A DNA stretch of 13,023 nt, from assembly GCA_013140955.1 (NCBI GenBank), contig JABFRY010000190.1:1-13023 (forward strand), given 5' to 3'. The notes under the pieces were generated by a model. That model did not search any database. It was not told the DNA's origin and saw only the letters and a program-made list of their open reading frames with translations. Within the stretch, counting starts at the first letter, position 1, and each line of letters starts with the position of its first letter. The DNA is from Acidobacteriota bacterium. Its GTDB lineage: Bacteria > Acidobacteriota > Vicinamibacteria > Vicinamibacterales > UBA2999. A program made the position numbers and the translations under genes. Shown piece after piece: positions 7,033 to 13,023 of this stretch.

Positions 7033-7066
7033 CGTCATGCGTTGTTCCGCCAATAGTGGCCATGCC

Positions 7067-7106
7067 GCGCGCCGCGCGCCGGCGTGTTCACCGGCGCGTG
7101 GCGTGC
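7067..7106. repeat. 16-bp GC-rich hairpin
   Basis: Arms 7067-7082 and 7091-7106 pair over 16 bp with two G-T wobbles and an 8-nt loop. The sequence is almost pure GC. No T-run follows on either strand. It lies between the paired dyads and the amtB leader and could insulate the two divergent genes or belong to a small transcript; neither is shown. Confidence 0.45.
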
Positions 7107-7301
7107 ACTTCGGTGCCCGACTGGTGGCCATCCCCGCAGCACCGCGGCCCCCCGCCGGCTGCCGCCAGGATCGCGTTCGACACAAATAGGTCGTCAGAAC
7201 TGGCTGACACTACAAATACGTATGACAGCCGAAGGTCCTCCGATCCGCCCAGGGCGGGCTGTTTGCTGGGGATTTGCGCGGAATCGGTCCGGTCGGGCTG
7301 C

Positions 7302-7317
7302 TGGCGTCCGTCTTGCT
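7302..7317 (+). promoter_or_regulatory. Possible sigma54 (-24/-12) promoter of amtB
   Basis: TGGCGTCCGTCTTGCT keeps the sigma54 essentials: GG (7303-7304), ten bases, GC (7315-7316), with TGGC and TTGCT intact around them and a pyrimidine before. The inner A-C-G of the consensus TGGCACG is not kept. The start site would be near 7328, about 94 nt before the amtB ATG. amtB genes are often under NtrC/sigma54, which makes this plausible, but such a pattern can arise by chance in GC-rich DNA. Confidence 0.4.
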
Positions 7318-7383
7318 CAAGAGGGCGCAGATGCCGGACGCGGTGTGCCGGCGACCACACACCAGGAAATCGTGTTTCACGGT

Positions 7384-7403
7384 CCCGGCTTGATGGAGCC
7401 GGG
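7384..7403 (+). other. Leader hairpin just upstream of amtB
   Basis: CCCGGCT (7384-7390) pairs perfectly with AGCCGGG (7397-7403) around a 6-nt loop. It ends 9 nt before the GGAGG (7413-7417) that serves amtB. It could stabilise the message or modulate initiation. Confidence 0.4.
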
Positions 7404-7421
7404 GTGTCAGGCGGAGGTGCC

Positions 7422-8789
7422 ATGTATCGAAGGGTTCTCGTTGGACTGCTGTTGGCTGTTGTCATCGCAACGCCCAGCTTCGCGCAGAGTGCCGAGCCGG
7501 ACACGACCAAGGTGGCTCTGGACACGATTTGGGTGCTGGTGGCCGGCATGCTGGTGTTCTTCATGAACGCCGGCTTCGCAATGCTGGAGACGGGTCTCTG
7601 CCGCGCGAAGAACGCGGTGAACATCCTCGCCAAGAACTTCATCGTGTTCGCCGTGTCGTCCCTGGCGTTCTGGTTCCTCGGATTCGCCCTCATGTTCGGG
7701 GACGGCAACCCGATGGTGGGGCTGAGCGGATGGATGCTGTCGGGGGCCGACAACAGCCCCCTGATGGGTGACGCCTACTCGGGCGTGTTCACCTCGCTCA
7801 ACTGGACCGGCGTCCCGCTCACGGCCAAGTTCTTCTTCCAGCTGGTGTTCGCCGGCACCGCCGCGACGATCGTCAGCGGCGCGGTGGCCGAGCGCATCAA
7901 GTTCGTGAGCTTCATCGCGTTCTCAGCGGTGCTCGTCGGGATCATCTATCCGATTGGCGGACACTGGGCCTGGGGCGGCGGCTGGCTGGCCGGCATGGGC
8001 TTCCTCGACTTCGCGGGCTCGACGGTCGTGCACAGCGTCGGCGGCTGGGCGGCACTCGCGGGTGTCATCGTGCTGGGGCCGCGCCTCGGCAAGTACATGA
8101 AGGACGGTTCGGTCCGCCCGATCCTCGGGCACAACATGGCGCTCGCCACGTTGGGCACGCTCATCCTGTGGCTCGGATGGTTCGGGTTCAATCCGGGCAG
8201 CACGATGGCCCTCGACCCCGCCGCCATCTCCCTGATCGCGCTCAACACGAACATGGCGGCCGCTGCTGGGTGTCTGTCGGCGGCAACCGTCGCCTGGCTG
8301 GCACTCGGCAAGCCCGACCTGAGCATGATCCTCAACGGCACCCTGGCTGGACTCGTGGCCATCACGGCGCCGTGCAGCGTGGTCAGCATGGGCGGCTCGG
8401 TGGTCATCGGCCTGGTGGCCGGCGTGCTGGTCGTCTACGCAGTGCTGTTCTTCGACAAGGTGAGAATCGATGACCCGGTCGGCGCGCTCAGCGTGCACCT
8501 GGTGAACGGTGTCTTCGGCACCCTCGCCGTCGGCTTGTTCGCCACCGATGGCGGCCTCTTCTACGGCGGTGGCGTCGCGAAGCTGATGACTCAGCTCGTG
8601 GGCGTCGCGGGCGTCGGCGCGATGGTCTTCATCGTCAGCCTGATCGTCTGGTCGCTGCTCAAGATGACCATCGGCATCCGCGTGTCGCCCGAAGAGGAGC
8701 ACGAGGGGCTCGACATCGGCGAGCACGGCATCGAGGCGTACTCCGGCTTCGTGCAGGCGCCCCAGGAAGCCCGCGCGGAAATCATGTAG
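7422..8789 (+). CDS. amtB: Ammonium channel AmtB
   Basis: Inner-membrane trimeric channel that conducts ammonium into the cytoplasm at low external nitrogen. The 455-residue precursor has a signal peptide (MYRRVLVGLLLAVVIA), with likely cleavage after SFA (residue 21), followed by eleven hydrophobic segments of the Amt fold. Key residues by family alignment are D196 (LDFAGS), the twin pore histidines H204 (VVHSVGG) and H359 (SVHLVNG), and F256 and S260 in GFNPGS. The C-terminal tail VSPEEEHEGLDIGEHGIEAY is the cytoplasmic segment that interacts with P-II proteins in characterised AmtB. The start at 7422 is chosen for GGAGG at 7413-7417 and because the signal peptide begins there, although the frame is open for 122 codons upstream. 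A porin, glnD and glnB follow on the same strand. Confidence 0.95.
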   Translation: MYRRVLVGLLLAVVIATPSFAQSAEPDTTKVALDTIWVLVAGMLVFFMNAGFAMLETGLCRAKNAVNILAKNFIVFAVSSLAFWFLGFALMFGDGNPMVGLSGWMLSGADNSPLMGDAYSGVFTSLNWTGVPLTAKFFFQLVFAGTAATIVSGAVAERIKFVSFIAFSAVLVGIIYPIGGHWAWGGGWLAGMGFLDFAGSTVVHSVGGWAALAGVIVLGPRLGKYMKDGSVRPILGHNMALATLGTLILWLGWFGFNPGSTMALDPAAISLIALNTNMAAAAGCLSAATVAWLALGKPDLSMILNGTLAGLVAITAPCSVVSMGGSVVIGLVAGVLVVYAVLFFDKVRIDDPVGALSVHLVNGVFGTLAVGLFATDGGLFYGGGVAKLMTQLVGVAGVGAMVFIVSLIVWSLLKMTIGIRVSPEEEHEGLDIGEHGIEAYSGFVQAPQEARAEIM

Positions 8790-8814
8790 GCATGGTGCTC
8801 TTTCATAACCCTCT

Positions 8815-8843
8815 CGTGCCGGCGTCATGGGGACGCCGGCGCG
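8815..8843 (+). terminator. Strong hairpin between amtB and porin (no U-tract)
   Basis: GCCGGCGTC (8818-8826) pairs perfectly with GACGCCGGC (8832-8840); three more outer pairs, one of them U-G, extend the stem to 12 bp around a 5-nt loop. It begins 25 nt after the amtB stop. No T-run follows directly. It may cause partial termination, so that porin and channel levels differ, or protect the amtB 3' end. Confidence 0.5.
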
Positions 8844-8870
8844 CCGCAGCTCTCACAGGTTCTTACAACC

Positions 8871-8875
8871 GGAGG
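8871..8875 (+). promoter_or_regulatory. Ribosome binding site of the porin gene
   Basis: GGAGG lies 9 nt before ATG 8885, which decides this start over the in-frame ATG at 8792 and the one at 8894. Confidence 0.65.
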
Positions 8876-8884
8876 TCACAGACG

Positions 8885-10006
8885 ATGTTCTCGATGCGCT
8901 CACTCGGACGGAAGGCACTGGCGGTACTCGGCGGGGCAGGCCTCGTCACCTTGATTGCGGTTCCTGCACAGGCGCAGGACGCGGCACCAGCAGCCGAGCC
9001 CTCCTTCCTCGAGCAGGTGGAGCTGTTCGGTCTCGCGGACATGTATTACAGCTGGTTCTCGACCGAGCCGGAGGGCGGGGTGGACGCGCAGCTGCGCGCG
9101 TTCGACCAGCGCCACAACTCGTTCGCCACCTCGATGGTGGCGTTCGGCGCCGCGAAGGTGCCGACGGAGGACAGCCGGGCCGGATTCCGCCTCGATCTGA
9201 GCTTCGGTCAGGCGATGCGGGCGTTCCACGCGACTGAACCCGGAGGGCCCGGTATCGTCGAGAACTTCCAGGAAGGCTACGTGAGCTACCTGGCGCCCAT
9301 CGGAAACGGGCTCCAGATCGACGCCGGCAAGTTCGTCACACAGGTGGGTGCCGAACTGACCGAGTCGAAGGACAACTGGAACTACTCACGGGCGTTCCTC
9401 TTCTTCGCGGGTCCGTACTACCACAGCGGTCTGCGCCTCGGCTATGCGATCAACGACAAGGTGAGCGTGGCAGGCGCGGTCGTGAACGGCTGGAACAACG
9501 TGACGGAGAACAACGACGGCAAGTCGTTCAACGTGCAGGTGGCCGTCAAGCCCAACGACAAGCTGTCGTTCATCCAGAACTACATCTTCGGGCCCGAGCT
9601 GGCCGGCAACGACGAGGACTGGCGCGGTCTGTCCGACACGACGGTCACCTACGCCGCGAACGACGATCTCTCGCTGATGGTGAACTACAACTACGGGACC
9701 GAACTCGACAGCAACTGGCAGGGCGTGGCCCTCTACGGCCGCTACCAGGTCAGTCCGACCTTCGCGTTCTCCCCGCGGTTCGAGTGGTTCGACGACAAGG
9801 ACGCGTGGGCGACGCTCACCTCGCAGACGCTCAAGGAGTTCACGCTCACCGGCGACGTGGCGCTGACCCCGTCGCTCAGCTGGAAGGCCGAGTACCGCGG
9901 CGACTTCTCCGACACGAACTTCTTCGCGAAGCGTGACGGCACGTTCACGGACAGCCAGCACTCCGTGGGCTTTGCCTTCATGTATGCCTTCAGCTCGGCG
10001 AACTGA
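8885..10006 (+). CDS. Outer-membrane beta-barrel porin, BBP2/OmpL-like
   Basis: A 373-residue precursor with a clear signal peptide (basic MRSLGRK, a hydrophobic run, then VPAQA; cleavage after residue 30). The mature part starts with VELFGLADMYYSW and continues with alternating, aromatic-rich strands. Segments typical of the putative beta-barrel porin-2 family are RAFDQRHNSF (71-80), SYLAPIGNGLQIDAGKFVT (134-152), KDNWNYSRAFLFF, VVNGWNNVTENNDGKSF, ALYGRYQVS and EYRGDFSDTNFF. The chain ends YAFSSAN, so the usual terminal aromatic is three residues inside the barrel end. It is probably a passive outer-membrane pore; its substrate cannot be read from sequence. Its place 95 bp after amtB and before glnD suggests a role in nitrogen uptake, which is inference. 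Confidence 0.85.
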   Translation: MFSMRSLGRKALAVLGGAGLVTLIAVPAQAQDAAPAAEPSFLEQVELFGLADMYYSWFSTEPEGGVDAQLRAFDQRHNSFATSMVAFGAAKVPTEDSRAGFRLDLSFGQAMRAFHATEPGGPGIVENFQEGYVSYLAPIGNGLQIDAGKFVTQVGAELTESKDNWNYSRAFLFFAGPYYHSGLRLGYAINDKVSVAGAVVNGWNNVTENNDGKSFNVQVAVKPNDKLSFIQNYIFGPELAGNDEDWRGLSDTTVTYAANDDLSLMVNYNYGTELDSNWQGVALYGRYQVSPTFAFSPRFEWFDDKDAWATLTSQTLKEFTLTGDVALTPSLSWKAEYRGDFSDTNFFAKRDGTFTDSQHSVGFAFMYAFSSAN

Positions 10007-10025
10007 CCACCCGCCGGGACTCGGA

Positions 10026-10068
10026 CCGGCCACTGACCTGCGATTGCCTCCCGCGGGTCAGTGGCCGG
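10026..10068. terminator. 17-bp hairpin after the porin gene (no U-tract)
   Basis: A perfect 13-bp inverted repeat (10026-10038/10056-10068, CCGGCCACTGACC) extends inward by one U-G and three G-C pairs to a 17-bp stem (10026-10042/10052-10068) with a 9-nt loop. It begins 19 nt after the porin stop and lies in the 148-bp gap before glnD, so it probably ends or attenuates the amtB-porin message. No T-run follows. Confidence 0.6.
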
Positions 10069-10154
10069 AACGCGCGGGGGCCCGGGTGACCGGGCGCCCC
10101 GTGGACCCGACTGCGGATATGCTGGAGGCGCCTCGACCGGAGCATTCCTCTTCC

Positions 10155-12677
10155 ATGTCACTCATCCCGTCTGGCGCGGAGGGCAATTCCCTGGCTGCGG
10201 TCTTCGGTACCGCCAGGGAGGAGTTCGCCGCCGATGTCGCCCGGGGCGCCGGTGGGCGGGCATCGCTCGAGCGCTACGCCGACCGTGTGGACGCCATGCT
10301 GCGCCAGCTGTTCACCGACGCCGGCCCCCCCGACTCGCCGGTGGCGGTCCTGGCGCTGGGGGGCTACGGCCGTCGGCACCTGTGCCTGCACTCGGACATC
10401 GACCTGCTCATCCTGTTCGGCAGCCGGATTGGCGTGCCCCAGGAGCGCTTCCTTCGAGCCTTCCTGCATCCCCTCTGGGACCTGGGGGTGATCGTCGGGC
10501 ATCAGGTGCGCGAGATCGACGAGCTGGCCGAGCTCGAGTCCGACAACCCGGAATTCCATCTCGCCCTGCTCGATGCCCGCCTGGTGGCGGGGACCCGGGC
10601 GCTCTTCGATCAGCTCGAGTCGCTGATCCACCAGCCGCATACGCACGCCTACGTCTTCCGGGCGCTGCTCGAGCTGATCGAAGATCGCCATGGTCGGTAC
10701 AACGACACCCTCTACCAGCTGGAGCCCGACCTGAAGGAGGCGCCCGGCGGGCTGCGCGACCTGTCGGCGGCCCGCATCATCGCCGCCCTGAGCGATCCGG
10801 CCCTGCTGCGGCGAGGTCCGGCCGATCCGTCGAGGGTGGACGACGCGGAGGACTTCCTCCTGCGTGTCCGCTCGATGCTCCACCTCGAAGCCGGCCGCAA
10901 TCACAACGTGCTGAGCCACGAACTGCAGGAGCGCGCGGCCGAACGCCTCGGCTACCCGGGGCCCGAGCCGCGCCAGCGCGTCGAGCGGTTGATGAGCGAC
11001 TACTTCCGGCATGCGAGGACGGTGAGTCGCTCCCTGGCCTGGGCCCGCCGCACGGCTCCCGTGCCGGTCGGCCGCAACCTGGGCCAGTCCCGTGACGGCA
11101 TCGGCTTCCTCGATCCGGTGCAGGCCGCCCGGGCTCCCGTCTCGTGGGTCGAGGCGTTCCAGGTGGCGCTCGACCGGGGCGTGGAGGTGTCGGAGGAGGC
11201 GCTCGGCTGCATCCGACAGCACGTGGAGCGCTACCGCGCCGAGGACTTCTTCCCGCGAGCGCGCGAGCGCGCGGCGCTCCTCAGGCTGCTGCGGCCGGTG
11301 CCAGGCCTCTACGGCCGGCTCTCGGAGATGCACGACTGCGGCCTGCTCGGCCGCCTGTTCCCGGAGTTCCAGGCCATCTCGTGGCGCGTGGTGCGCGATT
11401 TCTACCACAAGTACACGGTGGACGAGCACACGCTGCTGACCATCAAGAACCTCGAGCGCCTCGGGACATCGACGGTTCGCGAGCGCCAGCGTTTCCGGAA
11501 CCTCCTGCTCGACCTGCCCTCGCCCGAGCTGCTCGTTTTGTCGCTGCTCCTGCACGACGTCGGCAAGTGGCGGGACGACGAGCACGCCCTCGAGAGCGTG
11601 CGGATGGCGGAGCACGTGCTCGAGCGCATGCAGGTGGCGCCGGATGCCCGGGCCATGGTGCTGTTCCTGATTCGTCACCACCTCCGGATGTCGCTGGCGG
11701 CGTTCCGGCGGGATACGGAGGACCCGGAGGTCGTCCGGGAGTTCGCCGCGCTGGTCGGCACCGAAGAGCGGCTCAAGATGCTGTGCCTGATGACGCTCGC
11801 CGATGTCGGCGCCGTCAGTCCCGAGACCCTCACACCGTGGAAGGAGGAGCTGCTGTGGCGTCTGTACGTCGATACGTACAACTACCTCACCCAGCGGTAT
11901 GCGGACGAGGTGATCGAACGGGACGAAGCGGGCCTCACCGAGCTCCAGGCGGGCCGGCCATCCGACATCGCCGAGGCGGAACTCGCGCGCTTTCTCGAGG
12001 GCATGCCCCGGCGCTACCTGCAGCTGTTCTCGGGCGAGATCATCTACGGTCATGCGCGGCTCGTGCGCGGCATCCGTCCCGACGAGGTGCACCTGTCCCT
12101 CGAGCAGAGCAACGAGGGTGTCTGGACGCTGGCCGTGGCCACGCTCGACAAGCCGTTCCTCTTCTCCAACATCTGCGGCGTGCTGTCCTCGTTCGGCATG
12201 AGCATCCTCCGGGGCCATGCCTTCACCAATCCCAGCGACCTCGTGCTGGACGTCTTCCAGTTCACCGACGAGGAACGCTATCTCGAGCTGAACCAGGACG
12301 CCCAGCACCAGCTCATGACCGTCCTGCAGGACGTCGTGTCCGGGCGGGCGAACGTGACGGACCTGCTCAGGGGGCGTGAGCAGAGCCTGTTCCAGCGACG
12401 GACGCCACGGTTCGAGCCCGTGGTCCACGTCGACAACCAGACGTCCGGCCGCTACACGGTGGTCGACATCATCGCGGACAACGCGCTGGGGCTGCTCCAT
12501 CGCATCAGTCGCGTCATCTCGCAGCACGACTGCGGCGTCGAGCTGGTCCTGATCTCCACGGAAGGGGAGAAGGCCATCGACGTCTTCCACATCACGAAGG
12601 CGGGAGTGAAACTGTCGGACGACGAGCAGCAGGCGCTGGCGTCCGACCTGCAACGTACACTGGAGGGAACGTCATGA
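10155..12677 (+). CDS. glnD: P-II uridylyltransferase / uridylyl-removing enzyme GlnD
   Basis: Bifunctional cytosolic sensor: at low glutamine it adds UMP to P-II, and at high glutamine it removes it. The 840-residue product has the full domain order. The nucleotidyltransferase has GGYGRR at 69-74 and SDIDLL with D81 and D83. A linker carries the signature KEAPGGLRDL (194-203). The HD phosphohydrolase has YHKYTVDEHT (417-426) and HDVGK at 467-471. Two ACT domains begin near W657 (WTLAVATLDKPFLFSNI) and Y767 (YTVVDIIADNALGLLHRI). Both catalytic centres look intact. The start at ATG 10155 is preferred, with GGAG at 10139-10142 upstream; ATG 10119 is an in-frame alternative with no visible ribosome-binding site. 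Its stop overlaps the glnB start (ATGA), coupling the enzyme to its own substrate. Confidence 0.95.
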   Translation: MSLIPSGAEGNSLAAVFGTAREEFAADVARGAGGRASLERYADRVDAMLRQLFTDAGPPDSPVAVLALGGYGRRHLCLHSDIDLLILFGSRIGVPQERFLRAFLHPLWDLGVIVGHQVREIDELAELESDNPEFHLALLDARLVAGTRALFDQLESLIHQPHTHAYVFRALLELIEDRHGRYNDTLYQLEPDLKEAPGGLRDLSAARIIAALSDPALLRRGPADPSRVDDAEDFLLRVRSMLHLEAGRNHNVLSHELQERAAERLGYPGPEPRQRVERLMSDYFRHARTVSRSLAWARRTAPVPVGRNLGQSRDGIGFLDPVQAARAPVSWVEAFQVALDRGVEVSEEALGCIRQHVERYRAEDFFPRARERAALLRLLRPVPGLYGRLSEMHDCGLLGRLFPEFQAISWRVVRDFYHKYTVDEHTLLTIKNLERLGTSTVRERQRFRNLLLDLPSPELLVLSLLLHDVGKWRDDEHALESVRMAEHVLERMQVAPDARAMVLFLIRHHLRMSLAAFRRDTEDPEVVREFAALVGTEERLKMLCLMTLADVGAVSPETLTPWKEELLWRLYVDTYNYLTQRYADEVIERDEAGLTELQAGRPSDIAEAELARFLEGMPRRYLQLFSGEIIYGHARLVRGIRPDEVHLSLEQSNEGVWTLAVATLDKPFLFSNICGVLSSFGMSILRGHAFTNPSDLVLDVFQFTDEERYLELNQDAQHQLMTVLQDVVSGRANVTDLLRGREQSLFQRRTPRFEPVVHVDNQTSGRYTVVDIIADNALGLLHRISRVISQHDCGVELVLISTEGEKAIDVFHITKAGVKLSDDEQQALASDLQRTLEGTS
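12662..12667 (+). promoter_or_regulatory. Ribosome binding site of glnB inside glnD
   Basis: GGAGGG lies within the last codons of glnD, 6 nt before the glnB ATG at 12674. With the 4-bp overlap it suggests translational coupling. Confidence 0.65.
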
Positions 12678-13000
12678 AACTGATCAAGAGCATCATCCGC
12701 CCCAACAAGGTCGATGAGGTCAAGGACGCGCTGGCGGCCATCGGCATCTCGGGCATGACCGTCAGCGAGGTGCGGGGACACGGCAAGCAGAAGGGACACA
12801 CGGCCATCTATCGCGGCAAGGAGTACAACGTCAGCCTGCTGCCGAAGATGGAGATCGACGTCGTGGTGGACGACGGTCAGGCGGAGGAGGCCATCAAGGC
12901 CATCGTGCAGGCCGCGCGCACCGGCGAAATCGGCGACGGCCGCGTGTTCGTGCTGCCCGTTCTCGAGAGCTATCGCATCCGGACCGGCGAGAAGCTGTAG
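12674..13000 (+). CDS. glnB: Nitrogen regulatory protein P-II
   Basis: Trimeric signal protein that reads ATP/ADP and 2-oxoglutarate and is uridylylated by GlnD. The 108-residue product has the P-II fold: MKLIKSIIRP, then TVSEVRGHGKQKGHTAIYRG, then LPKMEIDVVV and ARTGEIGDGRVFVLPV. The T-loop keeps Y51, the uridylylation site, as well as Q39 and K58, which bind effectors in characterised homologues. N11 stands where E. coli has F11. The chain ends RIRTGEKL, about four residues shorter than the 112-residue norm. A glnB versus glnK assignment is open: neighbouring amtB argues for GlnK-like channel control, while overlap with glnD argues for a general P-II. A perfect inverted repeat spans its last codons and stop. 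Confidence 0.95.
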   Translation: MKLIKSIIRPNKVDEVKDALAAIGISGMTVSEVRGHGKQKGHTAIYRGKEYNVSLLPKMEIDVVVDDGQAEEAIKAIVQAARTGEIGDGRVFVLPVLESYRIRTGEKL

Positions 13001-13023
13001 GTCCTCGCCGGTCCGGATGCGAT
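12972..13023. terminator. Perfect 20-bp inverted repeat spanning the glnB stop codon
   Basis: Positions 12972-12991 and 13004-13023 are exact reverse complements (20 of 20), with a 12-nt loop that contains the TAG stop (12998-13000). The left arm encodes the last residues of P-II (about YRIRTGE). The right arm ends at the window edge, so the repeat may be longer. It probably acts as a terminator or 3'-stabilising stem; whether a T-run follows cannot be seen. Confidence 0.65.

Larger units (their letters stand above)
6797..7421. other. 625-bp divergent intergenic region
   Basis: No convincing gene lies here. Open frames are present in GC-rich DNA, but none has a recognisable product. Reading left to right it holds the ribosome-binding site and promoter of the EF-G-like gene, an inverted repeat (6900-6935), paired AT-rich dyads (6989-7032) and a long GC hairpin (7067-7106). 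An AT-richer patch (about 7176-7227) follows with a GTCAG/CTGAC dyad (7193-7197/7204-7208), then a sigma54-like element (7302-7317), a GGTGTG/CACACC stem (7342-7347/7358-7363) and a leader hairpin before amtB. Confidence 0.6.

Noticed and set aside
7104..7117. NtrC-like dyad TGCAC-N4-GTGCC
   Set aside because: Known NtrC sites have about seven bases between half-sites and end in GTGCA. The spacing and last base are wrong, and the left half lies in the arm of a hairpin.
7253..7266. Second GG-N10-GC sigma54-like match (GGCGGGCTGTTTGC)
   Set aside because: It has poorer agreement around the -24 box than the element at 7302-7317 and arises easily in GC-rich DNA.
7056..7421. 122-codon in-frame upstream extension of amtB
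   Set aside because: The signal peptide begins at 7422 directly after GGAGG. The upstream residues are Arg/Pro/Ser-rich and overlap hairpin and operator-like DNA.
8792..8884. Earlier in-frame ATG for the porin
   Set aside because: It would put 31 residues before a good signal peptide and has no ribosome-binding site; GGAGG at 8871-8875 supports 8885.
9933..10154. Longer glnD reading frame beginning inside the porin gene
   Set aside because: It would overlap porin coding sequence by 74 bp and run through the 17-bp hairpin. GlnD homology begins after 10155.
10158..12653. 831-codon minus-strand open frame opposite glnD
   Set aside because: It is the mirror of a well-supported GlnD with all motifs. 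No domain is recognisable in the antisense product, and long antisense frames are common at this GC content.

Overview
The window is a GC-rich bacterial chromosome segment with no sign of mobile DNA. A signal-peptide-bearing beta-barrel porin and a GlnD/P-II pair point to a Gram-negative organism. The porin type (BBP2/OmpL-like) together with the RpoA and ribosomal protein sequences is most reminiscent of Acidobacteriota, perhaps the Vicinamibacteria. That placement is inference from family resemblance only.

Region 1 (1-4560, + strand) is the distal part of the spc/alpha ribosomal operon in the classical order: map, infA, rpmJ, rpsM, rpsK, rpsD, rpoA, rplQ. The first bases probably hold the end of the preceding gene (adk by synteny), overlapping the map start. 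The genes are tightly packed except for a 185-bp, strongly structured spacer between rpsD and rpoA. L36 and S4 both keep zinc-binding residues. IF1 is unusual in the loop that normally enters the 30S A site.

Region 2 (4561-6796, - strand) holds one gene convergent with rplQ. It encodes an EF-G-like translational GTPase of the fusA2 type, the paralogue group distinct from canonical EF-G. It lacks the catalytic histidine (DTPGF instead of DTPGH), and its guanine-recognition motif reads GRLD rather than NKxD. A good sigma70-type promoter and a perfect Shine-Dalgarno sequence precede it.

Region 3 (6797-7421) is a 625-bp divergent intergenic region. It contains a pair of AT-rich operator-like dyads in inverted orientation about 30 bp apart, a 16-bp GC-rich hairpin, a sigma54-like -24/-12 element and a leader hairpin just before amtB.

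Region 4 (7422-13000, + strand) is a nitrogen module: amtB (ammonium channel), a BBP2-type outer-membrane porin, glnD (P-II uridylyltransferase/uridylyl-removing enzyme) and glnB (P-II protein with Tyr51). glnD and glnB overlap by 4 bp. A plausible working picture is that the porin admits small solutes to the periplasm, AmtB conducts ammonium across the inner membrane, and GlnD reads glutamine and sets the uridylylation state of P-II, which can in turn gate AmtB. Strong inverted repeats without U-tracts follow amtB, the porin and glnB. The last is a perfect 20-bp repeat that spans the glnB stop codon and reaches the window edge.

The clearest points for follow-up are the non-coding structures (the paired dyads, the glnB inverted repeat and the rpsD-rpoA spacer), the altered GTPase motifs in the EF-G paralogue, and the amtB-porin-glnD-glnB arrangement. 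No CRISPR array, tRNA, rRNA, insertion sequence or prophage gene was seen.
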